Shown: positions 41,186 through 48,828 of the stretch, piece after piece
How positions within the stretch are numbered: position 1 is the first letter of the stretch
How the letters are laid out: each line of letters begins with the position of its first letter
NCBI RefSeq assembly: GCF_002887815.1
Contig: NZ_PDHO01000033.1
Coordinates: 1-50,705, forward strand
Direction: 5' to 3'
Length of the DNA: 50,705 bases
Source of the DNA: Mycobacterium sp. ENV421
Lineage (GTDB): Bacteria > Actinomycetota > Actinomycetes > Mycobacteriales > Mycobacteriaceae
Program-made: the position numbers and the translations under genes
Notes under the pieces: generated by a model
The model's database searches: none
Told to the model about the DNA's origin: nothing
The model's input: only the letters and a program-made list of their open reading frames with translations

Positions 41186-42111
41186 GCGTTTACGCTGCCC
41201 GTCAGATGTAGGAATACCTCGTCCAGCGAGGGCTTGCGCAGCGAGATGTCGGCGAGTTCGATGTTGAGTTGGTCGACTCGGCGGAATACCTCGCTGAGAG
41301 TGGCAACCCCACTGGACGCCAGCACCGAAACGGTGTTGGCGTCCTCGTCGGCCTCGGCGTCCTGTAGATCGGCGACCGCGGCCAGGATCTTGGGCAAGTC
41401 GGCGGGATCGACCGGACTCACTGTGCAGTAGCTGAACCCGACCCGGCTCTTGAGGTCTTCGGCAGTGCCGCTTGCGATCACCCGGCCGTGGTCGATCACG
41501 ACGATCGAATCGCTGAGCAGGTCGGCCTCTTCTAGGTACTGCGTGGTGAGCAGAACGGTGACGCCGTTGGCGGCCAACGACGACACCAGGTCCCACACAG
41601 TGCGGCGACTGCGCGGATCGAGCCCCGTCGTCGGTTCGTCGAGGAAAAGCACCTTCGGCGGAACCACCAGGGCGGCGGCAATATCGATTCGGCGTCGCAT
41701 GCCACCCGAATAAGTGGCCACGGGCCGGTCGGCCGCGTGCGGCAGATCGAACTGCGCTATCAGCGCGTCGGCTCTGGCCCGCGCGTCCTTGCGTCGCATA
41801 CCGTGCAGGCGGCAGAACATCACCAAGTTCTCCCGCCCGGTGAGCTGCCAGTCGAGCGCGGCATGCTGGCCGGTCATGCCGATGGAAGCGCGGACCCGGC
41901 TGGGTTCCTTGACGACGTCGTAGCCAGCGACAACCGCTTTGCCATAGGTTGGCCGCAACAACGTGGACAGGATATTGATCGTCGTGGTCTTGCCTGCTCC
42001 GTTGTGACCGAGCAAAGCGCATATCGATCCAGTTGCAACGGAAAAGCTGACGTCCCGCAATGCCAGGACGCTGCCGTCGAATGTCTTAGCTACCCCATCA
42101 AGCTCGATCAC
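41182..42111 (-). CDS. drrA: DrrA-like ABC transporter ATPase
   Basis: A 309-residue ATPase. ALLGHNGAGKTTTINIL is Walker A, ATYSGGMRRRIDIA the ABC signature, KVLFLDEPTTGLDPRSRR Walker B with D-loop, and LLTTQYLEEAD the switch region; the C-terminal extension (about 220-309) is as in DrrA. It powers the DrrB/DrrC exporter at the inner membrane. The GTG at 42111 is 8 nt from a -10-like TATGGT (42120-42125, minus strand), so transcription may start here as a nearly leaderless mRNA, although the epimerase lies upstream on the same strand. Confidence 0.93.
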   Translation of the reverse strand: MIELDGVAKTFDGSVLALRDVSFSVATGSICALLGHNGAGKTTTINILSTLLRPTYGKAVVAGYDVVKEPSRVRASIGMTGQHAALDWQLTGRENLVMFCRLHGMRRKDARARADALIAQFDLPHAADRPVATYSGGMRRRIDIAAALVVPPKVLFLDEPTTGLDPRSRRTVWDLVSSLAANGVTVLLTTQYLEEADLLSDSIVVIDHGRVIASGTAEDLKSRVGFSYCTVSPVDPADLPKILAAVADLQDAEADEDANTVSVLASSGVATLSEVFRRVDQLNIELADISLRKPSLDEVFLHLTGSVNA

Positions 42112-42119
42112 GAATATTG

Positions 42120-42125
42120 ACCATA
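42120..42125 (-). promoter_or_regulatory. Candidate -10 element for drrA
   Basis: TATGGT on the minus strand with 8 nt to the GTG start. No -35 match. Confidence 0.3.
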
Positions 42126-42184
42126 GCGTGAGTGGCGGAGCTGCGGGTCGAGTAGCGACGACTTGGTCGCAACCGAGAAATACA

Positions 42185-42201
42185 CGAGGTAGACCTATCT
42201 C
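42185..42201. promoter_or_regulatory. Imperfect palindrome related to the one upstream of the CmcI methyltransferase
   Basis: GAGGTAGACCTATCTC (42186-42201) is a gapped palindrome (12 of 16 positions symmetric). Over 15 bp (42185-42199) it matches 13262-13276 at 12 positions, sharing AGGTNGACCTA. It lies about 75-90 bp upstream of drrA. Confidence 0.3.
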
Positions 42202-42237
42202 TTGGAACTGTGATCAGCGGATTCGCCGAGCGATCGG

Positions 42238-43293
42238 TTATTTGCCGATCCAGTCGAGGAGTGCGCGCATGCCTTCCTCGAGCGACCATTTGGGACGCCA
42301 ACCGAGCTCGTTGGTGGCCGGCTCGATGTCACACCGGGCGGCGCGAACGTCACCGTCGCGGAATTTCCCGACGACAACCGGTTCGGGAGCTCCGCAGATG
42401 GCTGCGAGCTGCTGCGCGAGCTCGTGGATGGTGGTCGGCACACCCGAGCCGATATCGACGTAGCGTGACGGTGCCGCGGGACTCTCGATCGCCGCGAAGA
42501 GCCCCTCCACCACGTCGTCGATGTAGACGAAATCGCGCACGATCCGGCCGTCTTCGTAGACCTCGAGCGCCTGCTTCTCCCGGGACAGCCGGGCGAACAG
42601 CGCGACGATGCCGGTGTACGAATTGGTCAGCGACTGGCCAGGGCCGTAGACGTTCTGCAGGCGCAGCACGGTGAGCCTGGTGTCGTGGGCGGCCGTCCAC
42701 GCCGCAAGGATGTGCTCCTGGGCGAGCTTGGTGGCGGCATAGATGTTGGTGGGCCGGGGCTCGGTGCGCTCTGCGCTGCTCGCGAGCGGTACGGCCGGAT
42801 CTCCGCTGGGGCCCTGCGGATCCCAGATCCCCGCGACGAGCTGGGCATGGCTACGCGGCGGCGGATAGAAGATGTCGGTGGCCGACTGCCAGGCGCCTTC
42901 GCCGTACACGGCCCGCGACGAGGCCAACACCAGTTGGTCGGGCACATGCCTGCAGCGGCTCAGCGCGTCGAGCAGTTGGGTCGTTCCGACGACATTGACC
43001 GAACCGTGCCGGCTGGCTTCTGAAAGCGACTGCGCCGTACCGGTTTCCGCCGCCAGATGCACGATCTGGGAGGGCTTGAACAGTCGCAGCACGGCATCGC
43101 AGTCGGGTGCGTGAGTGACATCGCCGGTGAACAGCCGCACCGATGGCGGGAGATCGATCGCGGCACCCGCGGCGTGCACCTGCGGGTGAAGGATATCCAT
43201 CACCGCGACGTCGTAGCCGGCCTCGACGAGGCGGCGCGCGAGCGTGGACCCGATGAATCCCGCCCCGCCGGTGATGAGCACAGATTTCGACAT
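42238..43293 (-). CDS. NAD-dependent sugar epimerase/dehydratase (extended SDR)
   Basis: A 351-residue extended SDR with LITGGAGFIGSTLARRLVEAGYD, HLAAETGTAQSL, LASSRAVYGEG, NIYAATKLAQEH (Tyr-x3-Lys) and RLQNVYGPGQ. The family covers UDP-glucose 4-epimerases, 6-deoxyhexose epimerases and reductases; GPL loci carry comparable epimerase genes. It could turn the rhamnose-pathway intermediate into another deoxysugar. AGGAGG lies 4 nt before the ATG at 43293; a TTG one codon earlier is too close to it. It begins 12 nt after the OafA-SGNH paralogue 2 stop, so they are co-transcribed, and it may continue into drrABC after 126 nt. Confidence 0.85.
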   Translation of the reverse strand: MSKSVLITGGAGFIGSTLARRLVEAGYDVAVMDILHPQVHAAGAAIDLPPSVRLFTGDVTHAPDCDAVLRLFKPSQIVHLAAETGTAQSLSEASRHGSVNVVGTTQLLDALSRCRHVPDQLVLASSRAVYGEGAWQSATDIFYPPPRSHAQLVAGIWDPQGPSGDPAVPLASSAERTEPRPTNIYAATKLAQEHILAAWTAAHDTRLTVLRLQNVYGPGQSLTNSYTGIVALFARLSREKQALEVYEDGRIVRDFVYIDDVVEGLFAAIESPAAPSRYVDIGSGVPTTIHELAQQLAAICGAPEPVVVGKFRDGDVRAARCDIEPATNELGWRPKWSLEEGMRALLDWIGK

Positions 43294-43305
43294 CAAGCCT
43301 CCTGA

Positions 43306-45504
43306 TCAGTGACCGCGCGCGAGTGCGCGGTCGGTCAGTGCACCGATGGCCGGTGCCAGTTGTCGCGAGTACGGGATGGACAGGTGGCTCACGTCCATGT
43401 AGATCAATGTGTTGCCGACGATGACGGGGCAGCGTTCCGCAGTGCAGAACAGGTCGCTGAGATCGGCGTATTGCCCGCCGCCCGCCGCGGTGGCGGCGGC
43501 TTCGGCGGTGACGCCGGGCTGATTCACCGCGGCCGAGCGGGACGGTGCGCAGCCCGTCGCATCATCAAGATGCCCGGACAGGCAGATCGGCACATTCGCA
43601 TGCGGACTTGCGATCGGGCCGAGCACCAGTACCTGCGTGCCCATGTCGCGGAGCTCCCGCACGAGCCGCGTTAGGCTTTCGGCCCAGGCGGGGTTGTAGG
43701 CCTTGAATCCGGTCATTTCCTCGTCGAAGCCGTAACCGCGGAACACGCTCACCACGACCAGTTGGGGAGGTTGGGCTTTCAGGCGGGCCATGACCTCGGC
43801 GCGCCACTGTTCGCAGAATTGGAAGGATTCGATCAGGCGACGGAAAGCGGTGCCGACGGCCACGTCCATGACCGGGCAGGCCTCCTTGGCTAACAGCTGT
43901 AGTCGCCAATGCCGTTGCGGGGCAAGCTGTTCGAAGGCAGGCATCCACATCGCGGCGTGCGAGTCGCCGATGAGGGCCACGGTCGTCGACGAGGTGGTGT
44001 CGCCCATCACGCAGTCGGGTTGTCCCCTTTCGTACGGTGTACGCAGGCAGCCGTTGTAGGTGATGTTCCGCTGCTCGCCCGACAAGTTGGACAGGGGCGG
44101 GTTCAGGTTCGACGGAACGGCCCTGGCGTCGAGCGCGGCCGCGAGCGCGGTCTGCACCTGGGCAACAGTCTGCGCGACGGCGGCGTCGTAGGCGCTGCTG
44201 TCGGAACCGGCCGCAACCGCCGGCGGGGCGGTGAAGGCCGCGGCGTTGGCGGGTGCGCCGGGCCCGACCGGGGTGGGAACGACCTTCAACAGTCCGAGGC
44301 CGACGATGACCGCGATCGTGGTGGCGACCGCGCCGAGGCCGAGGCTGCGCCAAGGGAAGTCGCGGATTTTCGGTGCGAAGCGCAGTGGGTTTTCCAGATA
44401 GCGCAGGGTCAACCAAGCCAGACCCGCGGCCAGCAGCGCCGCAATGATGCGCTCGCCCAGACCAAGTGCGTGCCCCAGCAGCGCAGGCGCAAGCACCAGC
44501 ACCGGCCAGTGCCACAGGTACCACGAGTAGGAGATGCGGCCGATGGCGCGCATCGGCGCCGTGCTCAGAAACTGCCCACAACCCTGGGATGGTGTGGCGC
44601 AACCCGCGCCGATCACCAGCACCGCGCCGAGGGTGGGCAGCAACGCGGCCGTGCCGGGGAAAGGCGTCGCCGAGGTGAACCACCCGCAGGCGACCACGAT
44701 CATGGTCAGCCCGACCCACCCGGCGATCGCCGCGATCCTGGGCGAGAGGCGTTGCCAGTGAATCACGGTCAGCGCGACGAGCCCGCCGATGGCCAGCTGC
44801 CAGGCACGAGTGGCGAGCGAGAAGAAGGCGATCGCCGGCACGACATAGGTGATCACCAGCGACAGGGCGAACGACAGGACCGTGACCAGGCCGAGCACCA
44901 CCAGATACGGCCGACGCGAGGACCCGACGGCTCGCGCTCGGTTCCGGCGGAACCGCCGGATGACCCATGCGGTGCCGAGCATGAGCGGGGCCCACACGAT
45001 GTAGAACTGCTCCTCGACCCCCAGCGACCAGTAGTGCAGGAACGGCGACGGCGACAGCGAGTCGGAGAAGTAGTTGATGTTGTCGAGGATGAACCAGTAG
45101 TTGCCGACGTAGAGCGCGCTGGCGATGCCGTCGTAGAGGACTGTCGGGACCCGCAACGGTGGCAACAGCAGGATCGAGGCGACCATCGTGACGACGCCGA
45201 CCGTCGCCGATGCGGGCAGCAGCCGGCGGGCCCGGGCCCCGTAGAACTTCCGAAGCCGGACCGAACCCGTTCCGCTCACCTCACGCCAGAGCAGTCCGGT
45301 GATCAGAAACCCCGAGATGACGAAGAAGACGTCGACACCGACGTAGCCGCCGCTGACGCCGGGGATCGCAGCGTGAAACATGACAACGCCCAACACGGCA
45401 ATGGCACGCAAGCCCTCGATGTCCGGGCGGAAGTAGTCCTGTTCGGAGCGCCGACTTTGCTGTCCTTCGCTAGCCCTGAGGCTGTCGGCGTGGGCCAATG
45501 TCAC
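43306..45504 (-). CDS. OafA/YrhL-type acyltransferase with C-terminal SGNH domain, paralogue 2
   Basis: A 732-residue paralogue of the protein at 37363-39567, with the same order. The membrane acyltransferase domain (DIEGLRAIAVLGVVMFHA, YVGVDVFFVISGFLI, LHYWSLGVEEQFYIVW) is followed by the extracytoplasmic SGNH domain (LIGDSHAAMW; MDVSHLS with Asp-x-x-His). Both copies keep the apparent catalytic residues, so both may be active on different positions of the glycolipid. The GTG at 45504 follows AGGTAG closely; TTG two codons later is an alternative. It heads a minus-strand block with the epimerase and drrABC. Confidence 0.9.
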   Translation of the reverse strand: MTLAHADSLRASEGQQSRRSEQDYFRPDIEGLRAIAVLGVVMFHAAIPGVSGGYVGVDVFFVISGFLITGLLWREVSGTGSVRLRKFYGARARRLLPASATVGVVTMVASILLLPPLRVPTVLYDGIASALYVGNYWFILDNINYFSDSLSPSPFLHYWSLGVEEQFYIVWAPLMLGTAWVIRRFRRNRARAVGSSRRPYLVVLGLVTVLSFALSLVITYVVPAIAFFSLATRAWQLAIGGLVALTVIHWQRLSPRIAAIAGWVGLTMIVVACGWFTSATPFPGTAALLPTLGAVLVIGAGCATPSQGCGQFLSTAPMRAIGRISYSWYLWHWPVLVLAPALLGHALGLGERIIAALLAAGLAWLTLRYLENPLRFAPKIRDFPWRSLGLGAVATTIAVIVGLGLLKVVPTPVGPGAPANAAAFTAPPAVAAGSDSSAYDAAVAQTVAQVQTALAAALDARAVPSNLNPPLSNLSGEQRNITYNGCLRTPYERGQPDCVMGDTTSSTTVALIGDSHAAMWMPAFEQLAPQRHWRLQLLAKEACPVMDVAVGTAFRRLIESFQFCEQWRAEVMARLKAQPPQLVVVSVFRGYGFDEEMTGFKAYNPAWAESLTRLVRELRDMGTQVLVLGPIASPHANVPICLSGHLDDATGCAPSRSAAVNQPGVTAEAAATAAGGGQYADLSDLFCTAERCPVIVGNTLIYMDVSHLSIPYSRQLAPAIGALTDRALARGH

Positions 45505-45653
45505 CTACCTGCTAAATCAGCGAACACGTCAATTGAGTCGAGGCATTCTTACACTCGTGCGCAGGCGCCACAGCTGGTTTCGGGATCTGCTCGCTACTAG
45601 TTCGCTGCCAAATGGGGGCGAGCGCGGTCGGCATCAACCATCAGACGGGTGAT
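45505..45653. other. Gap upstream of OafA-SGNH paralogue 2
   Basis: 149 nt without a gene between two minus-strand genes. It probably carries the promoter of the downstream block. A TTGACG is visible on the minus strand near 45529-45534, but I see no well-placed -10 partner. Confidence 0.3.
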
Positions 45654-46154
45654 TTATCCGTGTTCGGCGATCCACGTGGTGGTGTAACGCAGTGTCGCTG
45701 GGATGCTCTTGGCCAAGCCCGCGCCGATCGATTTTTCGAGCTGGCCGCCCAGCAGGGGGATTTTGACCTCGACGCTTACCGCCGAGCGCAGCTGCGAGAC
45801 GTGGCCCGCCGCAGCCAGCCAGTTCTCGGCGCGGCTCGATCCGAAGCCGCCCGCCGCCGACACTTCGACCTCACCTCGTACCCGACCGTCACCGGCGGAT
45901 CGCCACGTTTCGCGGTACTGGAGCTTCAGGTCGCCGGGAACGGCCTTGGCGATCAGTCCGGGCAACATCTGGCGACCGAGGTATTGGGTGATGTGCACAT
46001 CGACCGCTCCGTCGGTACCGACGATCAGGGCATCCAGGGTGGACGCGGCATCGCCGGCCAACCGGTCCGCCCAATAGTCTTCACGCCTGAACGCTGCATG
46101 AATTGACTCGACGCTGGCGGCGGATTCGGCGACGACCTCGAATGAACGCGGCAT
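45654..46154 (-). CDS. DUF2505-family (START/polyketide-cyclase-like) protein
   Basis: A 166-residue protein whose sequence (RSFEVVAESAASVESIHAAF, REDYWADRL, RGEVEVSAAGGFGSSRAENWLA, VEVKIPLLGGQLEKSIG) matches the actinobacterial DUF2505 family, thought to adopt a START-like lipid-binding fold. Function is unknown. It has an ATG start and is divergent from the methyltransferase at 46232. DUF2505 genes are common in mycobacteria, so this may be an unrelated neighbour rather than part of the pathway. Confidence 0.75.
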   Translation of the reverse strand: MPRSFEVVAESAASVESIHAAFRREDYWADRLAGDAASTLDALIVGTDGAVDVHITQYLGRQMLPGLIAKAVPGDLKLQYRETWRSAGDGRVRGEVEVSAAGGFGSSRAENWLAAAGHVSQLRSAVSVEVKIPLLGGQLEKSIGAGLAKSIPATLRYTTTWIAEHG

Positions 46155-46231
46155 AGCCGACCATTCTTACCCGCAGGGGCAGTGAGCCGAAACCCTCATA
46201 CGGTGCAAGCGCTTTGTGGTAGGAACCACGC

Positions 46232-46996
46232 GTGAATATCAGCGGCGTCAATTTCAACAGCGGCCTCGTCAAGTTGGTGGACGCGATGCCAGGTGTGAAC
46301 CGGATCAGGGCGGTCCAACAAGCGCTCGCCATGCGCACCGATCCGGTCTATCTCGAGATCGGCGTCTCGCGCGGGCAGGCCTTCCAGCGCATCAGCGCCG
46401 ACGTGAAGTTCGCCGTCGACCCCGCGTTCCGGCTTACCGAGCGCACGCGTGAACTCGCCGACGCCAAAGGTCGGGTCACCAAGTACTTCGAGACCACCAG
46501 CGACGCGTTCTTCGAGAACGAGACGGCTCTGCTCGCGGAGCATCCCGTCGACGTCGCGCTGATCGACGGACTGCACACCTACGAGCAGGTGGTGCGTGAT
46601 GTCGAGAACACCGTGCGCTACCTGAAGGACGACGGCGTCATCTTCCTGCACGATTGCAACCCACCGTTCGAACTGGCCGGCCGCCGCGCCGACTCGTGGG
46701 ACGAGTTCATGGCGCAGCAGTCCGGGCCGTTGAAGATCGGCATCTGGAACGGCGACGTCTGGAAAGCGATCGTCGAACTCCGCAGCACCCGCTCCGACCT
46801 CGTGGTCGGCGTGCTCAAATGCGATCAAGGTGTCGGATTCGTCCGAAAAGGATCGCCGGAGTCGACGTTGCCGTATTCCCCGGCACAGGTCGAGGCGCTC
46901 ACCTACGCCGATCTCAAGGCCGATCGCACCCGGCTGCTCAACCTCAAGCCACCCAGGTACCTCGGCGAGTTCCTTGCCATGAGCCCCGCCCAGTAG
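46232..46996 (+). CDS. Class I SAM-dependent methyltransferase (Methyltransf_24-like)
   Basis: A 254-residue protein with VYLEIGVSRGQAFQRIS (SAM loop), FAVDPAF, DVALIDGLHTYEQVVRDVEN and GVIFLHDCNPP, as in class-I methyltransferases of the Methyltransf_24 group found in glycolipid loci. It may methylate a sugar or the fatty acyl hydroxyl. GTG 46232 has AGGA 7 nt upstream, inside a tiny 5-bp stem. It is followed after 18 nt by glycosyltransferase 4, so they form an operon. Confidence 0.85.
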   Translation: MNISGVNFNSGLVKLVDAMPGVNRIRAVQQALAMRTDPVYLEIGVSRGQAFQRISADVKFAVDPAFRLTERTRELADAKGRVTKYFETTSDAFFENETALLAEHPVDVALIDGLHTYEQVVRDVENTVRYLKDDGVIFLHDCNPPFELAGRRADSWDEFMAQQSGPLKIGIWNGDVWKAIVELRSTRSDLVVGVLKCDQGVGFVRKGSPESTLPYSPAQVEALTYADLKADRTRLLNLKPPRYLGEFLAMSPAQ

Positions 46997-47014
46997 CTCG
47001 TCCTCGACTCGACG

Positions 47015-48286
47015 ATGAAGTTCGTACTGGCAACGTGGGGGAGTCGCGGCGATATCGAGCCCACCGCCGCCGTCGGCCGTGAGCTGGTGCGCCGCGGGCA
47101 CGACGTGTCCATGGCGGTTCCGCCGGACCTGATCGAATTCACCAAGGCTGCGGTCCCGGACACGGTCGGATTCGGTCCGAATTCGCGATCGATTCTCGAC
47201 GCGCACCGCGATTACTGGACCTGCTTCTTCAGCACGCCGTGGCGGCTGCGGAAGATGGCCGAAGCGCGGCGGGAGATCTCAGGCCCCCTTTTTCAGGGCT
47301 GGCAGGACATGAGCGCGACGCTGATGTCGCTGGCCGACGGGGCCGATCTGATCTTCAGCGGCATCAACTTCGAAGACGCCGCCGCCAATGTCGCCGAACA
47401 CCTCGACATCCCATTGGCCACCTTGCATTACTTTCCGCTGCGGCCCAACTCCCGCGTGCTGTCATTTCTGCCTGCACCGCTGAGCCGGGCAGTGGTCAGG
47501 GCGTTCTGGTGGATGTCGTGGCGCGGGACGAAAAAGGTCGAAGATACCCAGCGTCAAGAAATGGGGTTGCCCGAGGCGCGGCACTCGGCGCCACGGCGGA
47601 TCACCGAGCGCGGGTCGCTGGAAATCCAGGCCTACGACGAGGCATGCTTTCCCGGCCTCGCGGACGAATGGGCGCAGTTCGACCAACAGCGGCCGTTCGT
47701 CGGGACGCTGACCCTGGAGTTGGGCGCCGACACCGACGACGAGGTGCTGTCCTGGATTGCCGCGGGCACTGCACCGATCTTCTTCGGCTTCGGCAGCATT
47801 CCAGTCGAGTCGCCGGCCGACACGATCGCGATGATCGACTCGGCCTGCGCACGGCTGGGCACACGGGCGCTGGTCGGCGCCGCCAACACGGACTTCAGCA
47901 ACGCCCCGCATTCTGAGCGGGTCAAGGTCGTCGGTCTGATGAACTACGCGACGGTGTTCCCGGCCTGCCGCGCAATCGTCCACCACGGCGGCTCGAGCAC
48001 CACGCCCATTGCCATGCGCGCCGGCGTCCCGCAGCTGATTTTGTTCTGGGACCTCGTGCACGCGATCTACGGGGGCGCGGTCAAGCGGTTGAAGGTGGGC
48101 ACCGCCCGGCGATTCTCCACGGTGACCGAGGAGACATTGGTGGCCGACCTGAGCGCCGTTCTTGCTCCCGCTTACGTCGCCCGAGCCCGCGAACTCGCCA
48201 CCAGGATCACCGAACCGGCCAAGAGCGCTGCCACTGCCGCCGACCGTCTGGAAGATTTCGCTCGCAGAGGTCGCGCCGCGCGCTGA
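47015..48286 (+). CDS. GT-B glycosyltransferase (GT1, GPL Gtf family), paralogue 4
   Basis: A 423-residue paralogue with MKFVLATWGSRGDIEPTAAVGREL, IFFGFGSIPVESP and VHHGGSSTTPIAMRAGVP. The donor-site loop is the most divergent of the four paralogues (GSSTTPIAM in place of GxGTxAAxL), suggesting a different sugar donor. It follows the SAM methyltransferase by 18 nt and precedes the mbtH-NRPS promoter region, the usual side for glycosyltransferases in GPL loci. Confidence 0.92.
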   Translation: MKFVLATWGSRGDIEPTAAVGRELVRRGHDVSMAVPPDLIEFTKAAVPDTVGFGPNSRSILDAHRDYWTCFFSTPWRLRKMAEARREISGPLFQGWQDMSATLMSLADGADLIFSGINFEDAAANVAEHLDIPLATLHYFPLRPNSRVLSFLPAPLSRAVVRAFWWMSWRGTKKVEDTQRQEMGLPEARHSAPRRITERGSLEIQAYDEACFPGLADEWAQFDQQRPFVGTLTLELGADTDDEVLSWIAAGTAPIFFGFGSIPVESPADTIAMIDSACARLGTRALVGAANTDFSNAPHSERVKVVGLMNYATVFPACRAIVHHGGSSTTPIAMRAGVPQLILFWDLVHAIYGGAVKRLKVGTARRFSTVTEETLVADLSAVLAPAYVARARELATRITEPAKSAATAADRLEDFARRGRAAR

Positions 48287-48474
48287 TGGCGGCGTCGAGA
48301 ACCGCGCTTGCTGGCTCACGACGCTAATGGTCGTAGCCGGGCTGGGAGCACCTATCGGGCACCTGTCGGCGTGAGCGCGAAAAGCCACGAAAGTGGGTCT
48401 AACCGCGCCATTTGAGAGAAACCCGTGGCCACCACTGTCAGTCGTCGGGGACGGAGCGCAAAAGGTTGCTATCC

Positions 48475-48490
48475 GGTGATGTGAGTCACA
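48475..48490. promoter_or_regulatory. CRP-like binding site 1 upstream of mbtH
   Basis: GGTGA-N6-TCACA matches the CRP/FNR consensus TGTGA-N6-TCACA at 9 of 10 informative positions. It lies in the 287-nt non-coding gap (48287-48573) before mbtH. Confidence 0.55.
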
Positions 48491-48498
48491 CCGAACTT

Positions 48499-48514
48499 CA
48501 TGACATGGGTCACA
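48499..48514. promoter_or_regulatory. CRP-like binding site 2 upstream of mbtH
   Basis: CATGA-N6-TCACA matches 8 of 10 consensus positions. Its centre is 24 bp from that of site 1, and both right halves are within GTCACACC repeats (48485-48492, 48509-48516). Confidence 0.45.
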
Positions 48515-48545
48515 CCACGAAGTATGGTTTGGAACTTGTTCTACC

Positions 48546-48551
48546 TATATT
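48546..48551 (+). promoter_or_regulatory. Candidate -10 element for mbtH-NRPS
   Basis: TATATT matches TATAAT at five of six positions. Transcription near 48558 would leave a 16-nt leader containing GGGAG. An alternative TATGGT lies at 48523-48528. No clear -35, which is compatible with an activator-dependent promoter. Confidence 0.5.
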
Positions 48552-48573
48552 GACGAGAGTGTCGGGAGACGCG

Positions 48574-48798
48574 GTGAGCACCAATCCCTTCGATGACGAC
48601 GAGGGCAGCTTTTTTGTCCTGGTCAACGACGAGGAACAGCACAGCCTGTGGCCGGCCTTCGCGGACGTCCCGGCGGGATGGCGTGTCGTTCACGGTGAAG
48701 CCGACCGTGCCGCGTGCCTGGAGTACATCGAAGCCAACTGGCCCGATATCCGACCGAAGAGCCTGCGCGACCGGTTGTCAGGAAAGTCGAGCGTCTGA
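48574..48798 (+). CDS. mbtH: MbtH-like protein
   Basis: A 74-residue MbtH-family chaperone, which binds and activates the adenylation domains of its cognate NRPS. It has NPFDDDEGSFFVLVNDEEQH, SLWPAFADVPAGW and CLEYIEANWPDIRPKSLR, matching the family signature including the conserved Trp residues. GTG 48574 is chosen: GGGAG is 6 nt upstream and the family sequence begins immediately; the open frame to 48412 is non-coding. In mycobacterial GPL loci an mbtH gene directly precedes mps1, as here. The NRPS starts 30 nt on. Confidence 0.95.
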   Translation: MSTNPFDDDEGSFFVLVNDEEQHSLWPAFADVPAGWRVVHGEADRAACLEYIEANWPDIRPKSLRDRLSGKSSV

Positions 48799-48828
48799 CT
48801 AGTTGAGAGTTTGGGTCTGGGAGTCGTG

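Noticed and set aside
46216..46229. Tiny hairpin GTGGT-AGGA-ACCAC holding the Shine-Dalgarno of the methyltransferase, suggestive of an RNA thermometer.
   Set aside because: A 5-bp stem is too weak and too likely by chance to support a regulatory claim.
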